Below are positions 1-11,765 of a stretch of 64,000 bases of DNA, piece after piece (position 1 is the stretch's first letter; every line of letters begins with the position of its first letter). The stretch spans positions 615,501 to 679,500 of the forward strand of contig JAJGOT010000340.1 in NCBI GenBank assembly GCA_022457155.1, written 5' to 3'. Source of the stretch: Cladopsammia gracilis (taxonomy: Eukaryota; Cnidaria; Anthozoa; Scleractinia; Dendrophylliidae). The notes beneath the pieces are model-generated. The model saw only the letters and a program-made list of their open reading frames with translations, was not told where the DNA came from and ran no database searches. The position numbers and the translations under genes are program-made.

Positions 1-243
1 CAAAGTCGTCGGGATAAGATGGCAAAGGCGCGATTTGGGTTCCTTGATCTTGTCAAATGTTTTTGCACATAGTGCCTCTCTCCTTGCATGCAATGTCATA
101 TGTACACAGGATAGATAATACGAAATGCGCACTTTTAAACCTTCTCAATTATGGCTGATAGTTGGACAGTTTAATAGCAGGCTGAATTTCAAGCAGTTTC
201 AAAGCATATATCTGGGAGCTGTCTTCTTCTCCCAAACAATTAA

Positions 244-390
244 CAATTATTGGATTCGGTTTTCACATGATAGCGATAATTATCAAGGCCAAAGTTTGTG
301 TTATCTGCCGAAGCCGAAGGCTGAGGCGGATAACACAAACTGAGGCCTTGATAATTATCGCTATCATGCGAAAACCGAATCCAATAATTG
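244..390. repeat. Inverted-repeat (MITE-like) element
   Basis: Two arms of about 62 bases face each other around a loop of roughly 22 bases near 309-330. The left arm starts CAATTATTGGATTCGGTTTT and the right arm ends with its reverse complement. Only about three mismatches separate the arms. No clear target duplication was found, so the superfamily is not assigned. Confidence 0.75.
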
Positions 391-480
391 TTTTATTATG
401 CATGTTGCACTTGTAAAGACAAGAGCGCGCACAAAAAAGTGATCAATGCGCAGCAGTCAACTTGTAAGTAAACAACTTAC

Positions 481-562
481 GTCACTTCTGCATGCATAAA
501 ACTATTGTCTGTAGGTATGACGTCACTTCTGCATGCATAAAACTATTGTCTGTAGGTATGAC
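481..562. repeat. 41-bp direct repeat, two copies
   Basis: The unit starting GTCACTTCTGCATGCATAAA is present twice, head to tail, with no visible difference until the final bases. Confidence 0.85.
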
Positions 563-758
563 GTAACAGAAACAGCAAGCAATAATTAGCTGCGTGCTTA
601 TAGCCAATCAAAATCGAGCTAGTGACACCAATGTATAATAATTTAATTTGTTATGCTGTCATTGCGCTTAATTAATGGTGCCAATCAAAGACTCCATAAT
701 AAATTACCTTGTTTATTTCTGCAGTCATAAACTATATTTTCATTTACCCTGCATATAG

Positions 759-3700
759 ACACTGGGAGTGGTTCATCCTCAGGAAATGGTAGAGGAAATG
801 AAAACAAAAAGAACAACAACAACAAGGACACCCCACACAGAAACCCACGTGGTGGGGCAAGATCCGTGAGTCATCTGAACAGTAAACAGCCAAGGTTCTT
901 CATCGGGGGAGGAAATGGAAACTGGATGTAAGAATCAAGTCACTCTCTATAGTTCTGTACTTTTCTCTTCATGCATTGAACATTGTATATAAATATCATT
1001 TCTATTTAAATTTTAGAGTTCCATGCAAAATGCCAGTATATCTCCAAACATGGAGAAAGAAAATATGAAAAAGATACACATCCCTGTAAGATTTCATTGC
1101 TTTCAGCTCTCTTACTTCCACTTCAAAGATAGCAATAATTATTATTCTTGACGATGTTTTCTTAAAATTAAATTTCCAAGTCTTAAAAGGTGAAATTAGC
1201 CTCTTAAAAATCTGACAATTAAGGACAGAACCCATATAAAAAATAATGATGGGGTGCTTGTCGGAAATTTTCAACAAAACACCCTAAAAGGTACCAGAAT
1301 CTTGTTTTATGGGCATCGCTCAAATGAGGTTTTACACCTAAGAGGCAACAATTCTAAACCAACACGTTATATTTTTCTTGGCTCAATACCCTAAAGGTAC
1401 TACTGATGTTTCTAACGGTGGTCATTTTAGATTTTAGCCCCCTAAGTGGTACCATTCTGCAAATTTTGACCCCTAAAAGGTATGACGAGCACCCCTGTCA
1501 TTTTTATGTGAGAGCCCCCCCCCCCCCCCCCCCACAAGGAAACTGAATGTCATTGACATTGACATTGGTTTATTGGATTTCAACATTGTTACATGAATTA
1601 AATGACATCACATGATCTTTAAAGTGCACATGCCCCCATTCTGAAATCCAAATATTCAAGAATTTTCACCGCAATAATGTTGCATGTAACACAAGCACTG
1701 TACTAAATAGTGTGCTCACAGCCTTGCTTTAGTTTAAATTAAGCTATACATGTACTAAATGAATTTAAATACCATAGCTATATATTTTAATTAATATATA
1801 GTTACCTAACTATAGATTGCCCATTTGAAAATGCTTTTTATATTCAGGATTGAATCGACTTTACTTTCGCTGGGATGGTGTAAGCTTGAGGACAAGATGG
1901 ATGAATCATTTAAACTGAAGTGGGTGGAATGTAAGGGTCAAATCAACTATGACAGCTTCAGGGACGGTAAGCTCCTATGATCATTATTACCTTGATCATG
2001 ATTACATAATGCATTCACTGTTCGACTGCATAACCCATTTTTGATCAGCTTGATAATATTTCAACAAAAAGTCACTGCCATAACATTTTGTTGGCTTTCT
2101 TTCTTATAATAAAGAAATGTAAAATATGGCTGCTTTGTGCTGCTGCAACCAGATGCACACACAATGGGAGAATTTCACAGTAGATAAACCCTCACTAATA
2201 CCTCAAGCTGACACAACCTGTTAGATTCTCCCAAACTCCCTACCATTTTTAGCTCTTCAAAATGCCGGAGCATTGAATGAGATATAGTATACTGTGACGA
2301 TATGCAAATTAGTCACTCTATCGGTTGGTCGGGTCATCATTGGAATGTAAACATTTTTGTAATTCCCCAGTGTATTATGTCATCTAGTTGTTTCATTTTC
2401 ACACAATGCATACACCTGTATCTATGTCACGCTACCAGCGCTCCCGGTGACACCATAGCGAACCCCAACACTATAGCCGTAAAATACTATTAAAAATAAA
2501 TGTATTATGTAATAAAGAACAAAATGATAAGTGTCCAAGTCTTTCTTTAGTTGTTTTGGAAGGGATTTGCATCAAAGCAAAGATGGTTTCTCTGTGCAGT
2601 TCTAAAATGTAATGGTTATTTAACAGTTAACATTTCCACTTACCGGATAAGTATATACATTTAATAGCTAATACTCACTCTGTCTATTTTTGAACATTTG
2701 AGGAATGTTCTTGGTTTATTTTCTTGCAGGTGAACAACTGGTGAATCATATTTCTAACATTAACTTGCTCACAACAAAGCTGGGTCTCATGTGCACCTTA
2801 CAAGAGTACCAACGGGTGCAAGACAAAATGGCCAAAACACCATCAAAGTAAGTAACACTGAACACACGTTTGTAAAACTGAAATGTCTCAATACAGTCTC
2901 ACTGTTAGCTGATTGGAGTAGCACAGTCTCACTGTTAGCTGATTGGAGCAGCACAGTCTCACTGTTAGCTGATTGGAGTAGCACAGTCTCATTGTTAGCT
3001 GATTGGAGTAGCACAGTCTCATTGTTATCTGATTGGAGTAGCACAGTCTCATTGTTAGCTGATTGGAGTAGCACAGTCTCACTGTTAGCTGATTGGAGTA
3101 GCACAGTTTCATTGTTAACTGATTGGAGTAGCACAGTCTCATTGTTAGCTGATTGGAGTAGCACAGTCTCACTGTTATCTGATTGGAGTAGCACAGTCTC
3201 ATTGTTAGCTGATTGGAGTAGCACAGTCTCACTGTTAGCTGATTGGAGTAGCACAGTCTCATTGTTAGCTGATTGGAGTAGCACAGTCTCACTGTTATCT
3301 GATTGGAGTAGCACAGTCTCATTGTTAGCTGATTGGAGTAGCACAGTCTCACTGTTAGCTGATTGGAGTAGCACAGTTTCATTGTTAACTGATTGGAGTA
3401 GCACAGTCTCACTGTTAGCTGATTGGAGTAGCACAGTCTCACTGTTAGCTGATTGGAGTAGCACAGTCTCATTGTTATCTGATTGGAGTAGCACAGTCTC
3501 ACTGTTATCTGATTGGAGTAGCACAGTCTCACTGTTAGCTGATTGGAGTAGCAGTCTCATTGTTAGCTGATTGGAGTAGCACTGTCTCACTGTTAGCTGA
3601 TTGGAGTAGCACAGTTTCATTGTTAGCTGATTGGAGTAGCACAGTCTCATTGTTAGCTGATTGGAGTAGCACAGTCTCATTGTTAGCTGATTGGAGTAGC

Positions 3701-6700
3701 ACAGTTTCATTGTTAGCTGATTGGAGTAGCACAGTCTCATTGTTAGCTGATTGGAGTAGCACAGTCTCACTGTTAGCTGATTGGAGTAGCACAGTCTCAT
3801 TGTTATCTGATTGGAGTAGCACAGTTTCACTGTTAGCTGATTGGAGTAGCACACATAATGCTGAAATCATGGTTGCTGAGGAGACAGACATGCATGTTGG
3901 CATTTGTTATGGGGCTATGTCTTGTTGTTAGTGCTGACACTTTTGTATTATTTACAAAGAGATTTCTTTTGTTGGTTTCATTTTCTAGGCTCCAAATTGG
4001 GGTAAGTGAATTTGTTCCTGAGACCTACAAACTTATGTGTACAACAGAAAAGCTCAAGTTTGTCAATGAAGTTTATAAAGGTGAGATTTAGTTATTTGAC
4101 AAACAACATCTCCAAAAAGTTGTCTCATGCCAAATCTTTTTGAAATATCAAGTTAATGTTTCCAGGGCAGCAGAGTCCTGATAATTAAAAATATCTTTTT
4201 TAAAATAATAGTTATAATAGTCTTTAATGACACTTTACATCTAACTTGCGAGTTGACAGTGAAAGTACTAACTGAAAACAAATGAAATCATGTGACCATA
4301 TAGCAATTTTCAATTGACTGTCGTCAGACCAAAACCAAAGTAATTACTCTGACCAATCACAGCAGTCGTAAACAATCCAATGAACCAATCAGAGCTCGAA
4401 ACAATTACATGTCGGCGGCGCCAAGCGCGGGAAAACGCGTGCGAGCAAGTCACGATTGGTTTTGGAAAGTGGCACGTGATTTTTCAGCCAATCACAAAGC
4501 GTAGCAATGCAAAACCAAAGCAATTGTGTGATTACTTTCGACACTTGAAAACAAAAAAATCACTCTGACTGGCCAATCACAACAGACGTAGACAATCCAA
4601 TGAACTAATTAGAACTCAAAGCAAATTCACGTAGCCGGTGCCAAGCGCGGGAAAACGCATGCGAGCAAGTCATGATTGATTTTGCTTTTATTCTGATTGG
4701 ATGATAAAGTGGCGCGAGTTTTTTTTATCCAATCAGAATTTGAGTTACCAGCGAGGGTTTAATTGCAGTAACTGTAAGTGAAGCACAAGAAACGGTTTGA
4801 GTTAACCGGGGCTAAATATACTAATTCAGTTATCATTCTATTCTCACTGTTGGCTTTATCTTCTTAGATGGTGAAACTTGGATCTGTAAACCAACAGGCA
4901 TGAATCAAGGGAAAGGTATTTATCTTGTAAGCAGTAAAGAGCAGCTCACTGAGAAACTAAACATGAATGGAGGCAACGAATCCAGCGCCAGACGAAGCCA
5001 GGTGCGACCACCACAAGGACGAGTCATTCAGAGGTACGACACATCCCGATGTACTTATTCCTACCGGAGCAACCTAGATAGAGTATGAGACCCCCCTGCA
5101 CACTATAAACATGCGTGGCAAGCGCTTGAAAGGCAAGGGGAAAGGGAAATTCATTATTGAAGGCTACCTCTACATTGATGCGTCTTCAAAAAGTCTCCGT
5201 TTTTATTTCACCAAAAACGTGTCAAAATGTTTTTACAGTATCCATACAAACGCTTTCATATTGTTTTCACATGTCAAAGATGAGGGTGGACAGTGTAAAC
5301 AGAAAATTTGATAACAATTATTATATTTTTAGATCAGATACGAATTTAAATTTTCATTTATTAAAGGAACAGTGTCCTGTAGGAGCTTGCTTTAAACTTG
5401 CTTCAGTATTATCTTAAAATAGGAAAACCGCAAAAATCGATGAACGCAAAAAAAAAATTAACTAAAAAGACAAATAAACGACTAAAAAACTTAAAATTCC
5501 ACCAGAATGACAAGTTTGATCTCTTGACCGCCTGTCACTAAATCAATTTGATGAAGTGTAATCCACTTGCGTCCTTGTAATCCTGCACTTTTCTCCAAAC
5601 TGTTGCTTCTGTTTTGCTCAATTTAGTTGTATATTTAATGGAATTTGGCGATAAAACATGGAAATTAAGAAAAAATATAATTTCGTTATTTTGGCCAGAC
5701 GGTGTTTCTTTAGACCCTTTCAGTCCCAGGGTCAATAATGTTATTATTATTAAGACATGAATTGTAGTTCCAACTTTTGAGTCTGTTGATGAAATCCTAT
5801 GTTGTGATCATTCAAATAAAACCTCTTCGCCAATACTTTTGCATGGTACCATTTGTTCTAACTTTTGAGTCTGTGGATGAAAACCTATGGTGTGACCATT
5901 CAAATGAAACCTCTTCAGCAGTACTTTTGCATGGTACCATTTGTTCTAACTTTTGAGTCTGTTGATGAAATCCTATGTTGTGACCATTCAAATAAAACCT
6001 CTTCGCCAATACGTTTGCATTTTGTTTTTCACTATTTTACAAAATGGAATGTAGGATTTTTCTTGAATTTTGAGTTTTGGCACTCTTGGAAGTAAAAGCT
6101 GGATTATAGTCCGTACTGCGCAATCTCAGCTCTGCAATGTTTGTGAGACTCGTAAACAAGGAACGTTTACTGGCGAAAATGAAAATTACGGGACAAACTT
6201 ACCTTTTCCTTCATTATTAACGTCAGATGCCCTTGCCAAACCATAATAACAAGTAAAAGAACCCCAAAGTTTTCCCAAACCGACGTTTCAGCTTATCGAG
6301 CATTCATAAACACAACAGCCGTAATGGTGGACTGACGGTTTACTCCCATTTACTCCATGTATGCTGTTACCGAAGTGTAACATATCAACAAATTTAAAAC
6401 AAAAAATGAAAACAAACCCCGAGATTGCGCAATACTGACTGTAATTCAGCCTTAAAGGGTTAAGAACTAAACGTGTTGTTGTTGTCGTGTTATTGGCAGA
6501 TATGTGATGAACCCTTTGTTGTTGAATGGCTACAAGTTCGATGTCCGTACATACATGTTAATCGCCAGTACTACGCCCTACATTGTCTTCTATCATCCGG
6601 GATATGTACGTCTGTCGTGTGTCCCGTATACTCCGTACACCCAAGACGGCGCTGGCCTGCATGCTCATCTCACTAATCAGGTTTGAGCCGTTTGATTTGC

Positions 6701-9700
6701 TTTCACTTTGTGTTTAGCAGTAAAAACTTTATGACTGGTCCCGAGGGAAACAGTGAATTTTGTTTTCTGAGTATCTCAATGTTTCACTCGACTTTGTCTC
6801 GGGAAACATCGAGATTCCCGGGAAACAAAGTTCACTGTTTTTCCCGAGGGACCAGTCATTAAGTGATTTCTTATACAGCAACAGAAGGCATCATAATCAT
6901 GCCAATTTTTATCACGATCTGATCACGTGCGCTAGCGGACAACAGTCTAGATACTGTTACCCTCTGGCGTCAGAAACGTTGCCCGCTTTCGCAAATGTTG
7001 CCTGCTCATTGAGGTTTGGCGGGAAACAGTTTGTTTCACTTTGTTAGATGTCATGTGGCAATAAATCAACCAATGAACGCGCGCGTATTGAGAAAAACTC
7101 CAGCTATGCGACGAAAAAATTGTGTGTATTCTACTACATTCTTCTAGTATAAGGTCGCTGACTGCTCGATTCACTAAATGCAGGCACATCACACAGCTGG
7201 AAAAACCGGTTGGTCACAAAAGATAGTAAGTGTTGAGCTCGGTAATGAAATGAAAAATATATAATGTTCATCATGTCACGAGCGTGGGACAAAAAAAATC
7301 TGAGTCGCCGACAGATTTGAACCTTTGACCTACCGCGCACCGGTCCGATGCTTATATGAACCTAGTATGTGGCCTAGCTCGCCACGAGTTTCTCATAGCT
7401 CAGTGGTTAGAGCATCCGACCAGTGTGTGAACCTAGTATATGGCCTAGCTCGCCACGAGTCTCTCATAGCTCAGTGGTTAGAGCATCCGACCAGTGTGTG
7501 AACCTAGTATATGGCCTAGCTCGCCACGAGTTTCTCATAGCTCAGTGGTTAGAGCATCCGACCAGTGTGTGAACCTAGTATATGGCCTAGCTCGCCACGA
7601 GTCTCTCGTAGCTCAGTGGTTAGAGCATCTGACCGGTGTGTGAACCTAGCATATGGCCTAGCTCGCTCCGAGTCTCTCGTAGCTCAGTGGTTAAAGCATC
7701 CGACCGGTGTCTGAACCTAGTATATGGCTTAGCTCACCACAAGTCTCTCGTAGTTCAGTGGTTAGAGCATCTGACCGGTGTGCGGAAGGTCATAGGTTCC
7801 GTTCGAATCCTGTCAGGGACACAGTTTTTTTTCTTTCTCCCGCACTCGTGGCAAGATGAAGATTACATCTTTCTCGATTGGTGAATAGTTTGTGTGAAAT
7901 GGGACGCAAAATCACAAAGTGGAAATTCCTTTGGAGATTCGTTGTGTTCCATTTCCTGGAATTGATATAGAAAGGTCCAAATGGTGCGCACACTTTTCTT
8001 CTCTCTCGATGTCTCATTAATTCTCGGCAATTCGTCGACTTTCGGTGACTCTCGTTCTAGTTTGTCCCGCGAACTAAAGCCAGTTTCCACATTGACGTCC
8101 CTTTCTTTAACACAGTATGTTCAAAAGAAGCACCCGATGTATTCTGCCATGAAGGAAGATACAGTTTGGAGTTTTGATCGACTGCAGGCATACATCGATG
8201 AGAAATATGCCAAGGAAAAGGAATTGCCAGAAAACTGGGTCTACACGGCGTTCACGGTAAGTTAGATTAATTTTATTTTCTCCTTTGTATTTCTCTGGCA
8301 AGGGCATGGGAATTCAGCGATTTTCGTAGTTTGAAATCAGGAAAGTTCACAGTTTCTGTTGAGGCTTTTTGTCATATTTTCTCATCATAGATTTTCGTCA
8401 GTGCCTTGCAAATTTTATCTAGTTTTGCACTTTGTTGCATTTCTTGAAAGATATAGCGGTTTTCAATTGTGTGTCGTAAAACCAAAACCAAAGTAATTAC
8501 TCTGACCAATCACAGAACTTGCAAACAATCCGATGAACCAATCAGAACTCGAAGCAAATACAGGTAGCCGACGCCAGGCGCGGGAAAACGCGTGCGAGCA
8601 TGTCACGATTGGTTTTGGTTTTACTTCTGATTGGTTGAGAAAGTGGCGCGAGATTTTTTAGCCAATCACAAAGCGTAGCAATACAAAACCAAAGCAATTA
8701 CGAAATTACTTTCGACACTCAATTGAGAACTGCTGAAAACTAATAATTATCACGTTTTTTGTTAATATTTCAGAAACGCATGCATCAGATAATGACGACA
8801 TGTTTTCACAGTGTTCGCCAAAAGCTTCACAGAAGAACAGGAACTTTTGACTTGCTGGGATTCGACTTTCTTATCGACGAAGACTTGAAGGTTTGTGAAG
8901 ATCATCTCAGTAACTTTTGAGAAAATACCTTCAATGATGAAAGAAGCACCTCGTTTTTCCGCGATTAATACCTGTTGCATGTTTTCCGGCGCGTAGCTCC
9001 GGCTGTATGTTTTTCCACACTTGCTAGCGGTTGCATGTTTTCCCGCGCTTGGCACCGATTGCACTGATGTTTCCCCGCGCTTGACACTGGTTGCATGCGT
9101 TCCCGCGCTTGGTGTCAGTTGTACAGTATGTTTTCCCGCGTTTGGCACCGGTTGCATGTTTTCCCGCACTTGGTATCATTTGCATACACCTTATTCCAAA
9201 ATGGTGGTCAATTTATTATTATTTTATATTTATGTTAATTAGCCCTTGTTGCCTCGTCAGTTGTATTTTCCACACGAAAATGAGGCAAAGAGGGCTAATT
9301 AAAATGCATACAAAAGAATAATAAATTGTCCGCCATTTTGGAATAAGGTGTATGTTTTCCCACGACGCTTGGCACTGGTTGCATGTGTTCCCGCGCTTGG
9401 CATCAGTTTTATGTTTTCCCGCGCTTGGCACCGGTTGCATGTTTTCCCGCACTTGGGATCATTTGCATGTTTTCCCACGCTTGGTACCGGTTGTATGTGT
9501 TCCCGCGCTTGGTATCATTTGCATATTTTCCCGCACTTGGCATCAGTTTTATCTTTTCCCGCGCTTGGTACCGGTTGTATGTGTTCCCGCGCTTGGTATC
9601 ATTTGCATATTTTCCCGCACTTGGCACAAGTTGCTTGTATTCCCGCGCTTGGTATCAGTTGCATGTCTTCCCGCACTTGGCACCAGTTGCTTGTATTCCC

Positions 9701-11765
9701 GCGCTTAGCACCAGTTGTTTATTTTAATTAAGGTGTTGCAATTCTGTGCCGTTTTTTAGGTTTGGCTCCTGGAGGTGAACATTAACCCCGCTCTCCACAC
9801 CAACTGCCAGGTTCTCATGGATCTCATACCAGGAGTGGTTGACGAGACGCTAAGTAAGTAAAGGAGTTGTTGGTAATCCTTGAAAACTGCAAGTTTAATC
9901 TTGGAACAATATTTACGTTCATACCAGATAGCAGAACAAAAAAGTAAAACCTCCTTAAAGGATCACTGTCCCGGCCGAAGTATCGTGTTTAAACACGAAG
10001 TTCCGGTATCAAAGGCTTAGCTCCTCCCCCATTTCACACCTTTTGGGTGTGAAATGCAAATTAAGCCGTCTTTCAGTCACAAAACGTGGTTTACTTGCGC
10101 TTCCTTTAAACATAATTTACTTCAAAAATCTAATTAAACCAAGATTTTACCTAAGCAAAAAAAGAAATAGAAGTTCATAAAGACTTCTGATATAACTTTC
10201 ATAAAGTTTTTCCAAGTTGTGTTAGCAATGCTCTTGGTAATGACGCATGTTTTTTGTCTGTTGTTAATGCTTCAGTGGTTGATTGACAACTGGAGGTGAG
10301 AATGGCCAGGCCAGGCTCCTTTTATACCGGAACTTCGTGTTTAATGATTATGGCCATAAGCTCTTGCTTTAAGCTTACTTTATTATTTTGAAATTGGAAG
10401 AAACCATCGCCAAAGTGATAGAATCAGCAGCTAGAAAAGTCAAAATTTCACAAGGAAGGCAAGTTTGATTTCTTGCCCGCCTGTCAATAAATCAAATTTC
10501 ATGAACTGTAATCCACTTCAATCCTTGTAATCCTGCATTTTATCTCCAAACTACTGCTTTTGTTTTGCTTTATAGAGGCTTTTTGTCCCACTAAGTTGTA
10601 TATTTGGTGGTATTTGGCGATATAACGTGAAAATATGCTATGCGAAGTTAAATAAAATCAATAAATACATAACAATTTTTAAAGAGAGTGGCAGCAAGCT
10701 TATTCTAGGTTAATTGGGGTGGCCATCTAAAAATTCCTGGTCGAATTGGAATTGAGAAATGTTAGTTTTTGAGGAGGAAGGAAATCGGAATACTCGGAAT
10801 AAAAAATCCTTAGAGCAAGGATGAGAACTAAAAACAAACTCTATTTCGGCGGGTTAGTGTCCCTTTAAGTGGACACACTGAGGTTCGCTCCAAGTGTACA
10901 AAATTTAGCGTCTGTATGAAGACCGAGACAAATGGCTTATTTTAGGCGTAAAGCGAGACAAATTTGGTGTCTCGCTCTGTCTCATTCAATGCACGCCGTA
11001 AAAATCAATTTATGGCCAGAATCAGGCCGGATTCTCGCTATGACAGGCTATAATTTTTCGTACGGGTGGAACCACGACTAGTGTCCGCTTGCAAGAGGTA
11101 TCTCCCTACAAAAGGTGTGGTCCATTACTGAGCAAAACTTCAACTATACATCTTTAGAGATAAAAGTAGTATTTTTTTCTGAATACACCTATTTGCTGGA
11201 AAAACCAACTTGTCAGGTGTAATTCTCAGAAGGAATACACATTATACTGACAAAGGACACGAAAAACCATGCTCTTTAATCGTTCTGGGAAAGAGAAATC
11301 TTGGAATTCAATAAACAGGACGTTAACAAGCTTGATTGCGCCGTTTCCCCAGAATGCCTTGTGTCGTATCATTTATGGTTTTCGCGTTTTCCCCGTCAAC
11401 GTTTCTGCAATTTGCTGTATTATGTAATTGTAGAGAGCTGCAAAATTTGGATTGCTATCGCGTTTGGTGAACGCAATCCTAATTTCGTGTTGGTTACCCT
11501 GTGCCTTTCAGAAAAATTTAAAAATTTTTGGCGTCGGGACTGCCGTTTAGCCGCCCCGTTTGCTTTTTTCAGGGGCTGATTTCCGCCGGAAATCAGTCGT
11601 TCGAAGTGTCTCCATAATCTCTGATTACTGCTGGTTTAATTGATGACCTTTTTCCTTCTAGAACTTGTGCTTGAGATCTCAGACAAGACCAAAAGGAAAC
11701 GGCCAATCTTCCCGCTTGAAAACCAAAAGGGCTTCCAGTTACTGTACAATGGAGAAGGCAAATAA
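759..11765 (+). CDS. TTLL10: Tubulin polyglycylase TTLL10-like, ten exons, 5' partial
   Basis: The product is a tubulin-tyrosine-ligase-like enzyme of the TTLL10 type. In that family TTLL10 lengthens glycine side chains on tubulin and other proteins in an ATP-dependent ligation, typically in cilia and flagella. Exons: 759-927, 1848-1966, 2730-2847, 3989-4080, 4868-5033, 6500-6680, 8116-8256, 8774-8890, 9760-9853, 11662-11765. All have GT/AG borders and keep frame, giving about 432 residues after the window's first partial codon. Readable in order: GGGNGNWM (about residue 50), [36 protein letters not shown], the ATP-grasp segment [17 protein letters not shown] (exon 5), [18 protein letters not shown] and HLTNQ (exon 6), [11 protein letters not shown] (exon 8), and [15 protein letters not shown] (exon 9). 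The Lys, Asp, Glu and Asn residues expected for ATP and Mg binding are present, so the enzyme looks active. The order and wording of blocks fit TTLL10 better than glutamylase TTLLs. The short C-terminus ends at TAA 11763-11765. Confidence 0.9.
1229..1533. repeat. Inverted-end repeat with poly(C) tract, TTLL10 intron 1
   Basis: The segment contains several copies of an ACCCTAA...GGTAC word and ends in a C19 run (1515-1533). Its two ends are inverted relatives (CATATAAAAAATAATGATGG on the left; the complement of a similar word near 1483-1514). A relative in the opposite orientation lies at 27402-27665 next to a G20 run. Confidence 0.6.
2895..3852. repeat. 30-bp minisatellite, about 32 units, TTLL10 intron 3
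   Basis: The unit contains GTTAGCTGATTGGAGTAGCA and CAGTCTCACT. Variant positions are C/T in CAYTG, G/T/A before CT, and T/C in CAGTYTC. The array fills most of the 1141-base intron between exons 3 and 4. One unit near 3551 lacks two bases. Because 30 is divisible by three, long open frames run through it on both strands; they are not genes. A pattern of variant units recurs at a spacing of 270 bases (around 3114-3120 and 3384-3390), suggesting a nine-unit block was itself copied. Confidence 0.97.
4302..4551. mobile_element. MITE, 'CAATTG-GTGTCG' family copy 1
   Basis: Ends are inverted: TTTTCAATTGACTGTCG on the left and TTCGACACTTGAAAAC on the right. The inside carries several CCAATCA words and the block GCGCCAAGCGCGGGAAAAC. 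Full relative at 8455-8734; truncated relative directly downstream. Confidence 0.75.
4564..4745. mobile_element. Truncated copy of the same MITE family
   Basis: Shares the CCAATCACAACAGACGTAGAC-type start, the GGTGCCAAGCGCGGGAAAAC block (4637-4656) and the GTGGCGCGAG segment with the copies at 4302 and 8455, but lacks the terminal repeats. Confidence 0.65.
5773..6020. repeat. 88-bp tandem repeat, about 2.8 copies, intron 5
   Basis: ACTTTTGAGTCTGT recurs at 5773, 5861 and 5949, an exact 88-base spacing. Each unit also carries CAAATRAAACCTCTTC and, in the first two units, GCATGGTACCATTTGTTCTA. Confidence 0.9.
6727..6863. mobile_element. Small MITE, TTLL10 intron 6
   Basis: Terminal inverted repeats: CTTTATGACTGGTCCCGAGG on the left, complement of CTTAATGACTGGTCCCTCGG on the right, with CAGTGAA next in both arms. 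Confidence 0.75.
7267..7860. mobile_element. tRNA-derived fold-back element with internal 71-bp tandem repeats
   Basis: The ends are inverted repeats of about 85-94 bases (7267-7351 and 7767-7860): the left arm reads CATCATGTCACGAGCGTGGG and the right arm is its imperfect complement. Each arm carries a tRNA 3'-half-like sequence in opposite orientation (anticodon-stem-like CCGACCGGT, T-arm-like TTCGAATCC). Between them a 71-base unit repeats about six times (7358-7790; GCCACGAG-type word at 7381, 7452, 7523, 7594, 7665, 7736). Each unit holds a pol III A-box-like TAGCTCAGTGGTTAGAGCAT. Confidence 0.8.
7743..7821 (+). pseudogene. tRNA-like sequence with A and B boxes
   Basis: A box TAGTTCAGTGG and B-box-like CGTTCGAATCC are present, and the first seven bases can partly pair with the GGGAC end. 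The anticodon loop CCGGTGT lacks the normal U33 and the anticodon stem has a mismatch, so a working tRNA is unlikely. A T-run starting at 7825 resembles a pol III stop. It is probably the tRNA-like head of a SINE-type repeat. Confidence 0.5.
8455..8734. mobile_element. Full copy of the 'CAATTG-GTGTCG' MITE family
   Basis: Left end AGCGGTTTTCAATTGTGTGTCG is matched by the complement of the right end CGACACTCAATTGAGAAC. The inside shares CCAATCACA, GCGCGGGAAAACGCGTGCGAGC-type and GTGGCGCGAG words with the copies at 4302 and 4564. Confidence 0.8.
8975..9715. repeat. Roughly 28-bp minisatellite, about 20 units, intron 8
   Basis: Units have the form GCATGTTTTCCCGCGCTTGG followed by CACCGGTT or variants. 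A MITE (9185-9352) splits the array into two blocks. The unit is the reverse complement of a segment inside the nearby MITE family: GTTTTCCCGCGCTTGGCACC at 9037-9056 is the exact complement of 4637-4656. Open frames across this array are artefacts of the repeat. Confidence 0.93.
9185..9352. mobile_element. TA-flanked MITE inside the minisatellite
   Basis: TA | CACCTTATTCCAAAATGGTGG ... CCATTTTGGAATAAGGTG | TA. The arms pair over most of their length. Flanking sequence resumes the minisatellite unit on both sides, so it inserted after the array existed. TA duplication and short size fit a Tc1/mariner-type non-autonomous element. Confidence 0.8.
9990..10345. repeat. Inverted repeat, intron 9
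   Basis: ACACGAAGTTCCGGTAT near 10000 is inverted at about 10323-10340 (ATACCGGAACTTCGTGT). The inside holds a short palindrome ACACCTTTTGGGTGTG. The sequence after it (10380-10700) is a relative of 5340-5730. Confidence 0.5.

Larger units (their letters stand above)
1..758. other. 5' flank or upstream intron of TTLL10; no exon seen
   Basis: No convincing coding exon was found here. The first recognised TTLL10 exon begins at 759 with two bases of a split codon, so at least one earlier exon lies outside the window or was missed. The stretch holds an inverted repeat (244-390) and a 41-bp unit repeated twice (481-521 and 522-562), each copy with a CRE-like TGACGTCA or TGACGTAA edge. Confidence 0.5.

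Noticed and set aside
2895..3852. CRISPR-like regular repeat spacing
   Set aside because: Units are contiguous with no unique spacers, and the DNA is eukaryotic.
2787..3931. Long ORFs on both strands (up to 355 residues) through 2787-3931
   Set aside because: They are translations of the 30-bp minisatellite, which is open in all frames because 30 is divisible by three. The array lies in a TTLL10 intron.
7743..7821. Functional tRNA gene
   Set aside because: The A box is good and the B box tolerable, but the anticodon loop lacks U33 and the stem is mismatched. It is part of a repeated element.
8762..9731. Overlapping cysteine-rich ORFs around 9000-9730
   Set aside because: Frames of the 28-bp minisatellite; no start, splice or family support.
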